Assembly: GCF_003351345.1 (NCBI RefSeq)
Contig: NZ_QQTO01000022.1
Span: 248,001-312,000 of the forward strand
DNA from: Allobosea caraganae
Lineage (GTDB): Bacteria; Pseudomonadota; Alphaproteobacteria; Rhizobiales; Beijerinckiaceae
Reading direction: 5' to 3'
Length of the DNA stretch: 64,000 nt
In this document: positions 26,812 to 34,814 of the stretch, in pieces
How the letters are laid out: each line of letters starts with the position of its first letter
Position numbering within the stretch: the first letter of the stretch is position 1
Notes under the pieces: model-generated
The model's database searches: none
Told to the model about the DNA's origin: nothing
Seen by the model: the letters and a program-made list of their open reading frames with translations, nothing else
Translations under genes and position numbers: made by a program

Positions 26812-26863
26812 TCAGCCCTCATCCTGAGGAGCGCGAAGCGCGTCTCCTCAGGATGAGGGCTGA
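26812..26863. repeat. Palindromic repeat, copy 1 (kind E)
   Basis: TCAGCCCTCATCCTGAGGAG (26812-26831) and its exact reverse complement (26844-26863) form a perfect 20-bp stem around a CGCG-rich centre. A second copy with the same outer sequence is at 52903-52957. The run lies 19 bases past the stop of the small secreted protein and could act as its transcription end. Confidence 0.85.
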
Positions 26864-26900
26864 AGTCCGACCGATCCTTGCGGCATATGCACCAACGACA

Positions 26901-26929
26901 AACGCCGCCGGACCCTGCCCGGCGGCGTT
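26901..26929. terminator. GC-rich hairpin, possible terminator
   Basis: AACGCCGCCGG and CCGGCGGCGTT form a perfect 11-bp stem with a 7-base loop. On the minus strand the arm ends in GTTTG, weakly T-rich, and lies 50 bases beyond the microprotein stop at 26980. On the plus strand only CTCATT follows. It may end the minus-strand microprotein transcript. Confidence 0.5.
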
Positions 26930-26979
26930 CTCATTAGAAATGCTCCTGCGGTCTTTTTTCGACTCGAGACTGACGTCTG

Positions 26980-27063
26980 TCAGAACGCTCCCAACACGAT
27001 GGCAATCATGAACACGAAGGCCGCGCCCATCACCAACCGGTCGAGACTTAGCGTGAGGCTCAT
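26980..27063 (-). CDS. 27-residue single-span membrane microprotein
   Basis: Short minus-strand frame with ATG at 27063 and TGA at 26982-26980. It reads MSLTLSLDRLVMGAAFVFMI followed by AIVLGAF. The N-terminal nine residues are polar, and about 16 hydrophobic residues follow, enough for one membrane helix. A perfect AGGAGG (27074-27069) sits five bases before the start codon, far better than chance would give, and a hairpin follows downstream. I recognise no family. The combination of an ideal ribosome binding site, coherent hydrophobic peptide and downstream hairpin supports expression. It is too short for standard gene callers. Confidence 0.6.
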   Translation of the reverse strand: MSLTLSLDRLVMGAAFVFMIAIVLGAF

Positions 27064-27211
27064 CGCATCCTCCTTTGTCATTGACCTGTCGCCGACGCTA
27101 GCAGAATTGGCGATGGCCGCAAGAGGGCATCCATGTGGCAGTGCAGCGGCGGAGCGATGAGTATCGCTAATTCTTGGTTAAACCATTGAGTTGATTTGGG
27201 GATAACGACAG

Positions 27212-28456
27212 TCAAACCTCTGCGGCGGCAAGCTTCTCCAGGCTCTTCGCTACCGCAATAACCTCGTCATCGGCGCCGAAGCGGCCGATGACCTGAAAGC
27301 TCACTGGCAGGCCCCGCGGCCCCTTGGTCAGGGGGATGGTGAGGCAGGGCGTGCCGAGCAAGGTCCAGAGCCGGTTGAACTTCGAATCCCCGGTCGAGGC
27401 GAGCGTCGCGGGCGCCTCGCCGGGCGCGGCGTAGCTGATGACGACGTCGATCTCGGTGAAGACATCATGGCAGGCAGCGCGGCCGCGGCGCGAGAGCCGC
27501 CGCGCCTCGTCATATTGCCTCGGCGTCACGTTGCGGGCGCTGTCGAGATAGGCGCGGAGCTTCGGCGGCAACGCCGCGCGGCGCTCGGCATATTCCCAGG
27601 CGAGCGCCTGCGTCGCCTCGAAATCCTGCAGCGGGCCATGGGCGTGGAAGGCCTCGGCGAGAGCCGGCGGGCTCGCCAGCTCGACGAGCTTCGCCCCCGC
27701 CCCGGCCGCCAGAGCGGTGATGCGCCGGAGCGCCTCGTCGGAAGCCGCATCAGCCGCCCCCGCGAAATCCTGCCGGGCCACGCCGATGCGCAGGCCCTTG
27801 AGCCCGGCTTCGGGCGCGTCGAGCTCCGCCCGGCCGGTCAGCGCCGCCAGCGCGAAGCCGAGATCGTCGGCGCTCGCAGCCATCAGCCCGGCCGTGTCGA
27901 GCGACCAGGAGAAGGTCTTGATGCCGACGGTCGGCAGCAGGCCGTAGGACGGCTTGATCGCGGCGACGCCGCAATAGGCGGCCGGGCGGATGACCGAGCC
28001 GCCGGTCTGGGTGCCGATCGCGAGCGGGACCATGCCGGCCGCGACCGCCGCCGCCGAGCCCGACGACGAGCCGCCGGGACTCGCATTCAGATCGTGCGGA
28101 TTGCGCGTCGGCGCCGGATCGAGGAAGGCGAAGGCGGTGGTGTGCGTCTTGCCGGCGATTGTCGCACCCGCCGCCTTCAGTGCCGTGACGATGGGCGCAT
28201 CGGCGCGCGGCTGCCAGCCATCGTAGATCGAGGAGCCCATGCCGGTCGGCAGATCGGCGGTGTCGACGATGTCCTTGACGCCGCAGGCGATGCCGGCGAG
28301 CGGGCCGGTCCCGGGTTCGAGCTGCGCCGGGCGGCTGGCGAAGGCGCGGATGTCGCCCTCGCGAGCGGAGATCAGCGCCTCACAGCGCTTCAGCTCGGCT
28401 GCGGCAGCGTCCTGGCCCGCGGCAGCAAGGCGGGCGATCTCACGCGCTCTCAGCAT
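27212..28456 (-). CDS. Amidase (amidase signature family)
   Basis: Amide hydrolase of the amidase signature family. The Ser-cisSer-Lys triad is present: Lys in GVKDIVDTADLPTGMGS, the cis-Ser in TQTGGSVIRPAAYCGV and the nucleophile region SPGGSSSGSAAAVAAGMVP. Chosen ATG 28456 (MLRAREIARLAAAG) matches family starts; the frame runs upstream to 28567 without similarity. About 414 residues. The gene is not beside gatC or gatB, so it is not the glutamyl-tRNA amidotransferase subunit; candidates include an allophanate hydrolase-like or general aliphatic amidase. Substrate unknown. Confidence 0.88.
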   Translation of the reverse strand: MLRAREIARLAAAGQDAAAAELKRCEALISAREGDIRAFASRPAQLEPGTGPLAGIACGVKDIVDTADLPTGMGSSIYDGWQPRADAPIVTALKAAGATIAGKTHTTAFAFLDPAPTRNPHDLNASPGGSSSGSAAAVAAGMVPLAIGTQTGGSVIRPAAYCGVAAIKPSYGLLPTVGIKTFSWSLDTAGLMAASADDLGFALAALTGRAELDAPEAGLKGLRIGVARQDFAGAADAASDEALRRITALAAGAGAKLVELASPPALAEAFHAHGPLQDFEATQALAWEYAERRAALPPKLRAYLDSARNVTPRQYDEARRLSRRGRAACHDVFTEIDVVISYAAPGEAPATLASTGDSKFNRLWTLLGTPCLTIPLTKGPRGLPVSFQVIGRFGADDEVIAVAKSLEKLAAAEV

Positions 28457-28724
28457 CGAGGTCTCCGATCCGCCAAGCGCTGCCGCCGGCCTTCCAATGG
28501 CTTCCGGCCTATCTCGCACGAGCAAACCGAGCTGGCCAAGCCAGATTAACGAATGGGGCGGCCGCATCGAAAAGCGTTGGTTTTACAATGGGTCGGCTGC
28601 CGCACGACTTAACGTCAGAAGCATCCCGTTAGCGCCGGATTAACCGCGTCGGCAAAGTTAATCCCGCTGTGGCGGCCGAGTCTCACCCGGTCAATAAACC
28701 GTTCATCTGCCCGTTCGCATTTGA

Positions 28725-29867
28725 ATGGTCATGCGACGCTCACACCTCGTCCTCATCGCACTCGGCATCATCGGCGCCGGCCTCGCCGGCTGCGGCAAGT
28801 TCCAGAAGCCGCAGCGCGCGGCCTGGCGCGACCAGGCCGAAGCCGCCTGCATGGCTTCGCGCCAGGTGCAGATCTCCTCCTATGTCAGCCTGCGCGGCAA
28901 GCCGATCGACGGGCCCGGCACTTGCGGCATGACGCAGCCGCTGCGCGTCTCGGCCTTCTCCGGCGGCGGCATCCACCTCACCAGCAACGCCACCCTCGGC
29001 TGCCCGGTCGTCGCCACCACCGACAAGTGGCTGGCCGAGGTGGTGCAGCCGGCGGCGATGAACGTGCTCGGCGCCCAGGTCATCGAGCTGCGCGCCGGCT
29101 CCTATTCCTGCCGCGCCATGAACAACGGCACCGCGACGACCCGCACCTCCGAGCATGCCTTCGGCAACGCCCTCGACGTCTTCTCCTTCCGGCTGAACGA
29201 CGGGCGCGTCGTCACGGTCAAGGACGGCTGGCGCGGCTCGCCGGAGGAGCAGAATTTTCTGCGCGAGGTCTTCGTCGGCGCCTGCCAGCACTTCTCGACG
29301 GTACTCGGGCCGGGCGCCGACCCGATGCACTACGACCACATCCATATCGACCTCGCCCGGCACTCGAAGGACCGGCACATCTGCAAGCCGATCATCAAAT
29401 ACGAGCCGAACTACAACCTGCAGCCGCCGGACATCGCGCGGCCCGACCGCATGGCGCTGCAACAGCAGCCTCCGGCGACGCGCCAGACCCTGCCGCCGCC
29501 GATGGTGGCCGACGCTTCGGGCGGGCTGCTGCGCCAGCCGAGCCCGGGCCTGCGCCCGCCGGGCTCGGTCAATGGCGGCTATCCGGTCGCGCACCAGAGC
29601 GTCCCGGGCGGGCTCGAGGGCCAGCGGCGCTATATCGAAGAGGCGCCGCAGCGGCCGCAGCAGATGACGCCGCGCTACCAGCCGGAGGCCTTGCCGAGCG
29701 AGGCGCGCGGGCCGCTGATGCTGCCGGGCTCGGTACCGCCGACCGAGGACCTCGTCGTCGGTGACGTCGAGGGCAACGGCATCATCGACGTGCCAGGACA
29801 GGAGCAGGGCGAGGAGATCACGCCGCAGAACGATCCGTTCGCGGTCGGGCGGCCGCAGCGGCGGTAG
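28725..29867 (+). CDS. Extensin-like family lipoprotein
   Basis: Envelope protein with a C-terminal extensin-like domain related to D,D-carboxypeptidase/peptidase folds. The N-terminus MVMRRSHLVLIALGIIGAG leads to a lipobox LAGC (Cys23), so it is probably an outer-membrane lipoprotein. The domain (about 40-220) contains SLRGKPIDGPGTCGM, TRTSEHAFGNALDVFSF and DPMHYDHIHIDLARH, with His and Asp residues in positions typical of the metal-binding LAS-like fold. The last 150 residues are Pro/Gln-rich and probably unstructured. A second ATG at 28731 is possible. Peptidoglycan-related activity is inferred. Confidence 0.83.
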   Translation: MVMRRSHLVLIALGIIGAGLAGCGKFQKPQRAAWRDQAEAACMASRQVQISSYVSLRGKPIDGPGTCGMTQPLRVSAFSGGGIHLTSNATLGCPVVATTDKWLAEVVQPAAMNVLGAQVIELRAGSYSCRAMNNGTATTRTSEHAFGNALDVFSFRLNDGRVVTVKDGWRGSPEEQNFLREVFVGACQHFSTVLGPGADPMHYDHIHIDLARHSKDRHICKPIIKYEPNYNLQPPDIARPDRMALQQQPPATRQTLPPPMVADASGGLLRQPSPGLRPPGSVNGGYPVAHQSVPGGLEGQRRYIEEAPQRPQQMTPRYQPEALPSEARGPLMLPGSVPPTEDLVVGDVEGNGIIDVPGQEQGEEITPQNDPFAVGRPQRR

Positions 29868-29903
29868 GGGCGGGCTGGGGATATGAGTCCCATCTTGTGA
29901 GCA

Positions 29904-29935
29904 GGATATTTCCGGTTATATTACTGGAAATATCC
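29904..29935. promoter_or_regulatory. Inverted-repeat operator upstream of the VapBC-like pair
   Basis: GGATATTTCC (29904-29913) and GGAAATATCC (29926-29935) are perfect 10-bp arms around a 12-base AT-rich spacer that contains TATATT, a possible -10 box. The site ends 10 bases before the antitoxin GTG and overlaps the start of its GGAGG ribosome binding site, so bound antitoxin would block both transcription and translation. Confidence 0.6.
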
Positions 29936-29945
29936 GGAGGCTAGC

Positions 29946-30245
29946 GTGGGCAATTCTCAGAAGCGCGCCATTCAGAATTATCGTTCCCGGCTCAGCGAGC
30001 GCGGCCTGGCGCGTTTCGAGGTGCTCGGGCTCGATGCCGACCGCGATTTGATCCGCAGCCTCGCCCGCCGTCTCGCGGAGGAAGGACCGGAAGCCACGCG
30101 GCTGCGAGCCAGCGTCAATCAGACGATGGCCGCCGAGCCACCAAAGAAGGGAGGCATTCTTGCAGCCCTTCGGCGCTCCCCCCTTGTTGGGGCCGATCTC
30201 GATCTGACTCGTTCTTTTGAGAAAGGGCGCAAGGTTGAGATTTGA
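29946..30245 (+). CDS. VapB-like antitoxin
   Basis: 99-residue basic/helical protein starting at GTG 29946, preceded at seven bases by GGAGG. It ends at a TGA overlapping the next gene by one base. The N-terminal part (KRAIQNYRSRLSERGLARFE) and GLDADRDLIRSLARRLAEE resemble antitoxins that precede PIN toxins, although I cannot place it in a named DNA-binding class. The C-terminal region is Lys/Arg-rich (PPKKGGILAALRRSP). Pairing with a clear PIN-domain gene is the main evidence. Confidence 0.78.
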   Translation: MGNSQKRAIQNYRSRLSERGLARFEVLGLDADRDLIRSLARRLAEEGPEATRLRASVNQTMAAEPPKKGGILAALRRSPLVGADLDLTRSFEKGRKVEI

Positions 30246-30667
30246 TGCGCTACCTCCTCGACACCAACATCATCAGTAACGTTACGAAGCCACTGCCCTC
30301 GGAGCCTCTGCTCAGCTGGATGGCCGAACAGGCCGATCAAGATCTTTTCATTGCTTCCCTCACGGTCGCGGAGATTCACCGCGGCATCTTCGAGAAGCCG
30401 GCGGGGAAGCGGCGCGATCAGCTTGAGAATTGGTTCGTTGGCCTCGAGGGACCGCAGGCACTGTTCGCAGGCCGCGTGCTACCCTTCGATGAGCAAGCGG
30501 GCCTCATTTGGGCGCGCCTCATGGCGGACGGAAAGATAAAAGGCCGGCCGCGTAGCGCACTCGACACCATTATCGCCGCCGTGGCGCTTGCCAATGAATG
30601 CGTGGTGGTTACCGACAATGAGCGCGATTTCGAGGGAATCGATATCTTCAATCCGCTCAGGAGCTGA
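30245..30667 (+). CDS. vapC: VapC-like PIN-domain toxin
   Basis: PIN-domain ribonuclease toxin, 140 residues. The four acidic metal ligands are recognisable: Asp in MRYLLDTNIISNV, Glu in SLTVAEIHRGIFE, Asp in RSALDTIIAAVAL and Asp in VVVTDNERDFEGI. The ATG at 30245 shares a base with the antitoxin stop (TGATG). Family toxins cut initiator tRNA or rRNA; the target here is unknown. The pair is intact with its own operator. Confidence 0.92.
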   Translation: MRYLLDTNIISNVTKPLPSEPLLSWMAEQADQDLFIASLTVAEIHRGIFEKPAGKRRDQLENWFVGLEGPQALFAGRVLPFDEQAGLIWARLMADGKIKGRPRSALDTIIAAVALANECVVVTDNERDFEGIDIFNPLRS

Positions 30668-30693
30668 GTAAGGAGACCTCGCTCGCAGCGGTC

Positions 30694-31641
30694 TCACCGC
30701 GCGTTCAGCACCTGCCGGCACTCCGGCGGCAGGGCCTCCAGCGACATCGGCGGCTTGGGTTTCGGCTTCGGGCCCGGCTTGGGCTTGGGCGGGTTGAAGA
30801 TCGCCTCGTGCTGGCGCTGGATCCAGCCCGAGAGCTCCTCGCCGCAGCCATCGCCGAAATTCGGCGGCTCCTGGCCGGCGCAGCTGGCCATGCCGACAGG
30901 GCAGCTCAGCCGGATGTGGAAATGGTAGTTATGGCCCCAGATCGGCCGGACCTTCTTGAGCCAGTCGCGCTCCGAGCCCGACTCACGGCAGAGCGCCACC
31001 TTGAGCGCGGGATTGACGAAGATGCGCTCGACGCGGGGTTCGGCCGCCACGGCCCGGATCAACCTGGTATGGGCCGGCGTCCAGTTCTTCGGGTCGACGT
31101 CGCGCCAGTCGGAGCGGGCCATGTTGACCGCGGGCATATTCTCGCGCTCGTCGCGGCCGATCCTGTCGCGCGGCATCGGCGTCAGCCAGACATCGGCGTC
31201 GAGCCCGATCTGGTGCGAGGCGTGGCCGGTCAACATCGGGCCGCCGCGCGCCTGCGACATGTCGCCGACGAGCAGGCCGGGCCAGCCATTGATCTTCGGG
31301 ACGTTGCGCGCCAGCCGCTCGAGGAAGGCGATCAGCTCGGGATGGCCCCAGTTGCGGTTGCGGTTGAGCCGCATCACCTGCCAAGCGTCGCCATCAACAG
31401 GCAGCGCCGCACCGCCGGCAAGGCAGCCGCGGGCATAGGAGCCGATCGATTCCGGCGGCATGTGCGCCGGTGTGGTCTTCTGGCCGAAGAGCGCGCGGGC
31501 TGCCTCGGGATAGGCGGCAAGGTTGGTGGCGCGACGCTTCGCCTCCTCCGACGCCGTATCCTGGGCGCGGGCGAGGCAGGGCGCGAACGCGGCCGCCAGC
31601 AGCGTGGCGGCAAGGACGAATCGGCGGTGCGAGCGAGGCAT
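30694..31641 (-). CDS. mepA: Penicillin-insensitive murein endopeptidase
   Basis: Periplasmic metallo-endopeptidase cutting D-alanyl-meso-DAP crosslinks in peptidoglycan. The ATG at 31641 gives MPRSHRRFVLAATLLAAAFA, a signal peptide, with cleavage after LARA. Metal-site motifs are GHASHQIGLDADVWL and NYHFHIRLSCP, the His-x(6)-Asp and His-x-His of the LAS family. Cysteine pairs and ERDWLKKVRPIWGH also fit. The C-terminus has an unusual Pro-Lys stretch (PPKPKPGPKPKPKPP) before SLEALPPECRQVL, perhaps a wall-binding spacer. About 315 residues. Convergent with vapC. Confidence 0.93.
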   Translation of the reverse strand: MPRSHRRFVLAATLLAAAFAPCLARAQDTASEEAKRRATNLAAYPEAARALFGQKTTPAHMPPESIGSYARGCLAGGAALPVDGDAWQVMRLNRNRNWGHPELIAFLERLARNVPKINGWPGLLVGDMSQARGGPMLTGHASHQIGLDADVWLTPMPRDRIGRDERENMPAVNMARSDWRDVDPKNWTPAHTRLIRAVAAEPRVERIFVNPALKVALCRESGSERDWLKKVRPIWGHNYHFHIRLSCPVGMASCAGQEPPNFGDGCGEELSGWIQRQHEAIFNPPKPKPGPKPKPKPPMSLEALPPECRQVLNAR

Positions 31642-31875
31642 GACACAGGATCGCCATGGCCTGCGAGCCGGGTCAAGCGTGCTCGCGGCCGAGCCGGTCG
31701 GCAACACGCCAGCCGAACTCGAGGCGCTCCGGCAAGGCGAGCGCTTCACCATTCCCGCTTATGGCTTCGCTGCTTGAGGTGTGACCTTAAAGGAACAAAC
31801 CCGATACCCGGGACGTTCTCCCCTTGCACCCGGTCGCCAGCGACAGCGCGGTGCGAATGGGAAAAGGGGCGTCTC

Positions 31876-32049
31876 ATGTCCACCCTCGTGATCGTCTTGC
31901 TCGTGCTGCTGCTGATGGGCGGCGGTGGATATTATGGCCATCGCAGCTATGGCCCGACCGGCCTCGGCAGCGTCATCGGACTCGTGCTCGTCGTCGTGCT
32001 GGTGCTCTGGCTGCTCGGCGCCATCGGAGGCGTGCCGGTGAGGGTCTAG
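31876..32049 (+). CDS. DUF3309-like small membrane protein
   Basis: 57-residue protein starting at ATG 31876 after GGGG at about ten bases upstream. It has two hydrophobic helices, MSTLVIVLLVLLLMGGG and GSVIGLVLVVVLVLWLLGAI, separated by a polar turn with YGPTGLG. The turn resembles the Trp/Tyr-Gly-Pro pattern of DUF3309 proteins, which are small membrane proteins of unknown function common in alphaproteobacteria. It lies four bases from the end of the convergent ornithine cyclodeaminase gene. Confidence 0.65.
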   Translation: MSTLVIVLLVLLLMGGGGYYGHRSYGPTGLGSVIGLVLVVVLVLWLLGAIGGVPVRV

Positions 32050-32053
32050 GCTC

Positions 32054-33004
32054 TCACCCTCTCTGGCTGTTCTCCCAGACCGCGGTCGCGGCGGCGAGGT
32101 CCTCGATGGAGACGCCGACCGACTTGAACAGCGTGATGCCGCCATCCTCGGCCGGGCCGGCAATCGTGCCGCGGCAGAGGTCGGTCAGCGTGCCCGCGAC
32201 CTTGTCGGCGCTGTAGCTGCCTTCCTTGATCGCGACGGCGACGTCGCCGCCCTCGTCGATCGCCTTGGCGCTGTCGACCACGACGCGGGCGCGGTGCAGC
32301 GCGTCGGCATCGGTCTCGCGCATCTCCATGGTGAAGGCGCCGATCAGGTCGAGATGGGCGGTGCGCTTCAGCCAATGGCCGTGGATCAGCGGCTCCCTGG
32401 CGTTGGTGGCGCAGGAGATGATGTCGGCCGTGCGCGCCTCGCCCTCGAGATCGGTGGTGGCGCGCACCTCGATGCCCTCAAGCGCGAGCGCGTCGGCGAC
32501 TTCGACCGCGGCCTCCGGCCGGCGCGCCCAGATCGCGATATCGGTCAGCGGACGGACGCTGCGATGCGCCTTGATCAGGAAGGGCGCCAGCGCACCGGCC
32601 CCGACCATCAGCATCTTCGAGGCGTCTTCATCAGCCATGTAGCGTGCGGCCAGCGCCGAGGCCGCCGCCGTGCGCCAGACGGTCAAGCGGTTGCCATCGA
32701 AGACCGCGAGCGGCCGGCCGGTGTCGCCATCCATCAGCAGATAGGCGCCCATGACGCCCGGCAGGTTGCGCTTGCCGTTCTCGAAGAAGACCGAGACGAC
32801 CTTGGTGCCGATATAGCCCTTCTCGGCCGAGGGTGCGCTCCAGGCCGGCATGACCAGCAGCACGCCTTTCCCGGTGGGGCGCTCGACGGTGTAGTGGTTG
32901 CGCGGCGGCATGACGCCGTCGCTGCGGAAGGCCTCGGCCAGCGTGTCGATCAGGGCGGGGAAGCTGAGAGCCGCATCGATCTCGGCGGCGTCGAACAGCC
33001 GCAT
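32054..33004 (-). CDS. Ornithine cyclodeaminase / mu-crystallin family protein
   Basis: NAD(P)-dependent enzyme of the OCD/mu-crystallin family (316 residues). The Rossmann motif MLMVGAGALAPFLIKAH, followed by ARTADIISCATNAREPL, is typical; the N-terminal part has RNHYTVERPTGKGVLLVMP and substrate-binding Lys in YIGTKVVSVF. Members include ornithine cyclodeaminase, alanine dehydrogenase and ketimine reductase, so the substrate cannot be named. Its ATG overlaps the stop of the lapA-like gene by one base, and the two appear cotranscribed with ihfB. Confidence 0.85.
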   Translation of the reverse strand: MRLFDAAEIDAALSFPALIDTLAEAFRSDGVMPPRNHYTVERPTGKGVLLVMPAWSAPSAEKGYIGTKVVSVFFENGKRNLPGVMGAYLLMDGDTGRPLAVFDGNRLTVWRTAAASALAARYMADEDASKMLMVGAGALAPFLIKAHRSVRPLTDIAIWARRPEAAVEVADALALEGIEVRATTDLEGEARTADIISCATNAREPLIHGHWLKRTAHLDLIGAFTMEMRETDADALHRARVVVDSAKAIDEGGDVAVAIKEGSYSADKVAGTLTDLCRGTIAGPAEDGGITLFKSVGVSIEDLAAATAVWENSQRG

Positions 33005-33345
33005 CAGCCGTTTCCGCGGGTCAAGGCCGGCAGGGCGGAATCGGGCACGGCGGCGCGCAGCGACTGCGCCTCGTTGCGCAGCGCATCAGCCTCGCGGCGG
33101 CTGCGGCGGGCGGCCTTGCGGTGCTTGCCCTGTGCGATCCAGGACGCAAGCCCGCCGATCAGCACGCCAGCGGCAATGGATATCAAGACCACCGCGAAGA
33201 GCGGCAACTCGAAAACGAATTGCGGCGCGTCGCGGCTGATCGGATCGAGCGAGATGGGCACGGACGCCCGGTTCGCCACCGAAAACAGCACGATCGCCAG
33301 GGCGATCGGCACGAGGATCAGCGCCTTGAAGAAGGTTTTCATCAC
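33004..33345 (-). CDS. LapA-domain (DUF1049) membrane protein
   Basis: 113-residue inner-membrane protein with two membrane helices: FFKALILVPIALAIVLFSVA (about 4-23) and VFELPLFAVVLISIAAGVLI (about 45-64), then a basic, probably coiled tail (KHRKAARRSRREADALRNEA). The NRASVPISLDP between the helices is characteristic of LapA/LPS-assembly protein A domains. The family is known to act with LapB in LPS biogenesis control in enterics; lapB is not present here. It lies between ihfB and the OCD gene, as in many relatives. Confidence 0.85.
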   Translation of the reverse strand: MMKTFFKALILVPIALAIVLFSVANRASVPISLDPISRDAPQFVFELPLFAVVLISIAAGVLIGGLASWIAQGKHRKAARRSRREADALRNEAQSLRAAVPDSALPALTRGNG

Positions 33346-33383
33346 TCTTCCCGAGTCCCTGCGGGCTGCAGCTCTTTATCGCC

Positions 33384-33428
33384 GCATCGGCTTTCCCGAA
33401 AACCGCATTCCACTTTTCGGGCCGATGC
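33384..33428. repeat. REP-like palindrome related to the copy at 17.9 kb (kind A)
   Basis: GCATCGG (33384-33390) and CCGATGC (33422-33428) are the ends; inside are CCCGAAAACC and ACTTTTCGGG, the same core arrangement as at 17912-17960. It lies in the gap between ihfB and the lapA-like gene. No flanking direct repeat is visible here. Confidence 0.7.
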
Positions 33429-33447
33429 TCTGCCGCCGACAGGACTA

Positions 33448-33732
33448 TCAGTGCTTGCCGTTGAGCCGCAAGCGAAGCTCCTTGCCGGTCTTGAAGACCG
33501 GAACGAACTTCTCCTCGACCTCGACCGCATCGCCGGTGCGCGGGTTGCGGCCGACGCGCGCGGCGCGGGCCTTGCGGGAGAATGCGCCGAAGCCGCGCAG
33601 CTCGACCCGGTCCCCGCGCGCCAGCGCCTTGACGACCTCGTCGAGGATCGCCGTGACGATGTTCTCAATATCGCGCTGGTAAAGATGAGTGTTACGCTCG
33701 GCGATGCGTTGAACGAGTTCGGATTTTATCAT
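33448..33732 (-). CDS. ihfB: Integration host factor subunit beta
   Basis: DNA-bending protein of the HU/IHF family, 94 residues from the ATG at 33732 ([14 protein letters not shown]). The DNA-intercalating beta arm carries [20 protein letters not shown] and the signature [21 protein letters not shown]. Its pattern with an N-terminal [10 protein letters not shown] and a Lys/Arg-rich C-terminus favours IHF-beta over HU. It starts 28 bases after the sppA stop on the same strand, the usual rpsA-sppA-ihfB-lapA order, here with one extra gene between rpsA and sppA. Nothing supports a different assignment. Confidence 0.93.
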   Translation of the reverse strand: MIKSELVQRIAERNTHLYQRDIENIVTAILDEVVKALARGDRVELRGFGAFSRKARAARVGRNPRTGDAVEVEEKFVPVFKTGKELRLRLNGKH

Positions 33733-33760
33733 TTGTCCAGTATAACCGCTTGTATCAACA

Positions 33761-34729
33761 TCACTTTTCGCCGACAGGCTGCCAGAGCGCCAGAGGCGCG
33801 TCAAGCCGCAAACCGATGGGCTGGTCGGCGGCGCGGGCAATGAGTGTCGCAAGGGCATCGAGCCCCGCCGCGCGGGCCATCGCCTCGCTGGCACTCCAGA
33901 GACCATAGGACGAGGATTCGCTGCGGCGGCGCCAGTCGCGCACCGGCAGATCCTTGGTGATTTTCTTCTCGCGCTCGAGCCAGGCGATCGCCTCCGGCTC
34001 GCTGCCGATCTCGTCGATCAGCTTGAGGGTGAGCGCGCGGTTGCCGGAATGGACGCGGCCATCGGAAACCACCGCAACCTCAGCGTCTTGCAGCTTGCGG
34101 CGCTCGCGCACCAGGCGCTTGAACCAGTCGTAATTGTCGTTGACGACCTCCTGCAGGGCGGCGCGGGCCTCCGGCGAGGTCGGCTCGAAGCCGTTGGGCG
34201 CCGCCTTGAGCGGGCTCGACTTGATCTCCTCGAGCTTGACGCCGGCCGTGTCGAGCAGGCGCGCGACATTGGGGATCTGGAAGAGCACGCCGATCGAGCC
34301 GACCAGCGAGGTCTGGCGCGCGACGATGCGGTCTGCGCCCATCGCGGCGATGAAGCCGCCGGAGGCGGCGAGCCCGTCGACGACGGTGACCATCGGCTTC
34401 TTGACGGCGAGCTTGCGCAGCGCGTCGTAGAGCGCCTCCGAGCCGGTCACGGTGCCCCCGGGGCTGTCGATCCTGACCAGCACCGCCTCGGCCTTGCTGT
34501 CCTCCAGCGACTTGATCAGGTCGAGCGTGCGCCTGTCGCCGGAGATGAAGCCGGAGATGGTGATGCGGGCGATATGGGCCGAGGAGAGCGAACCGGGCGT
34601 GCGGCCGCTCCAGGCGAGTCCGCCGATCACGGCGACGGCGATGACGGCGAGCACGGCCAGAAGCCGCCAGACCGTCAACTTGCGCCTCAGGCTGCGGCGA
34701 TCGGCGAGCAGATCGGCATCGGATGACAT
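33761..34729 (-). CDS. sppA: Signal peptide peptidase SppA-type serine protease
   Basis: Membrane-bound serine protease degrading residual signal peptides, short-form SppA (S49 family). The ATG at 34729 gives [18 protein letters not shown]; a longer frame upstream is not credible. One N-terminal membrane helix ([18 protein letters not shown]) anchors it. The catalytic serine lies in [20 protein letters not shown] and the lysine in the following [17 protein letters not shown] region. 322 residues. The PDZ-less short form uses a Ser-Lys dyad across subunits. It follows the Hsp70-like gene by 85 bases. Confidence 0.93.
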   Translation of the reverse strand: MSSDADLLADRRSLRRKLTVWRLLAVLAVIAVAVIGGLAWSGRTPGSLSSAHIARITISGFISGDRRTLDLIKSLEDSKAEAVLVRIDSPGGTVTGSEALYDALRKLAVKKPMVTVVDGLAASGGFIAAMGADRIVARQTSLVGSIGVLFQIPNVARLLDTAGVKLEEIKSSPLKAAPNGFEPTSPEARAALQEVVNDNYDWFKRLVRERRKLQDAEVAVVSDGRVHSGNRALTLKLIDEIGSEPEAIAWLEREKKITKDLPVRDWRRRSESSSYGLWSASEAMARAAGLDALATLIARAADQPIGLRLDAPLALWQPVGEK

Positions 34730-34814
34730 GGTTTCGGGCTCCAGTGGACTGGGACGCTTCCGCGGTGCCGTGATGTAGCCCCGCCATTCCGGCCGGGCAA
34801 GGCGACAACTGCGC

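Larger units (their letters stand above)
26794..27211. other. 418-bp intergenic region with repeat, hairpin and microprotein gene
   Basis: This stretch separates the small secreted protein from the amidase. It contains a kind E palindrome (26812-26863), a GC-rich hairpin (26901-26929) and a 28-codon gene (26980-27063), each listed separately. From 27080 to 27211 I see only AT-richer sequence, probably the promoter region of the microprotein on the minus strand. Confidence 0.6.
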
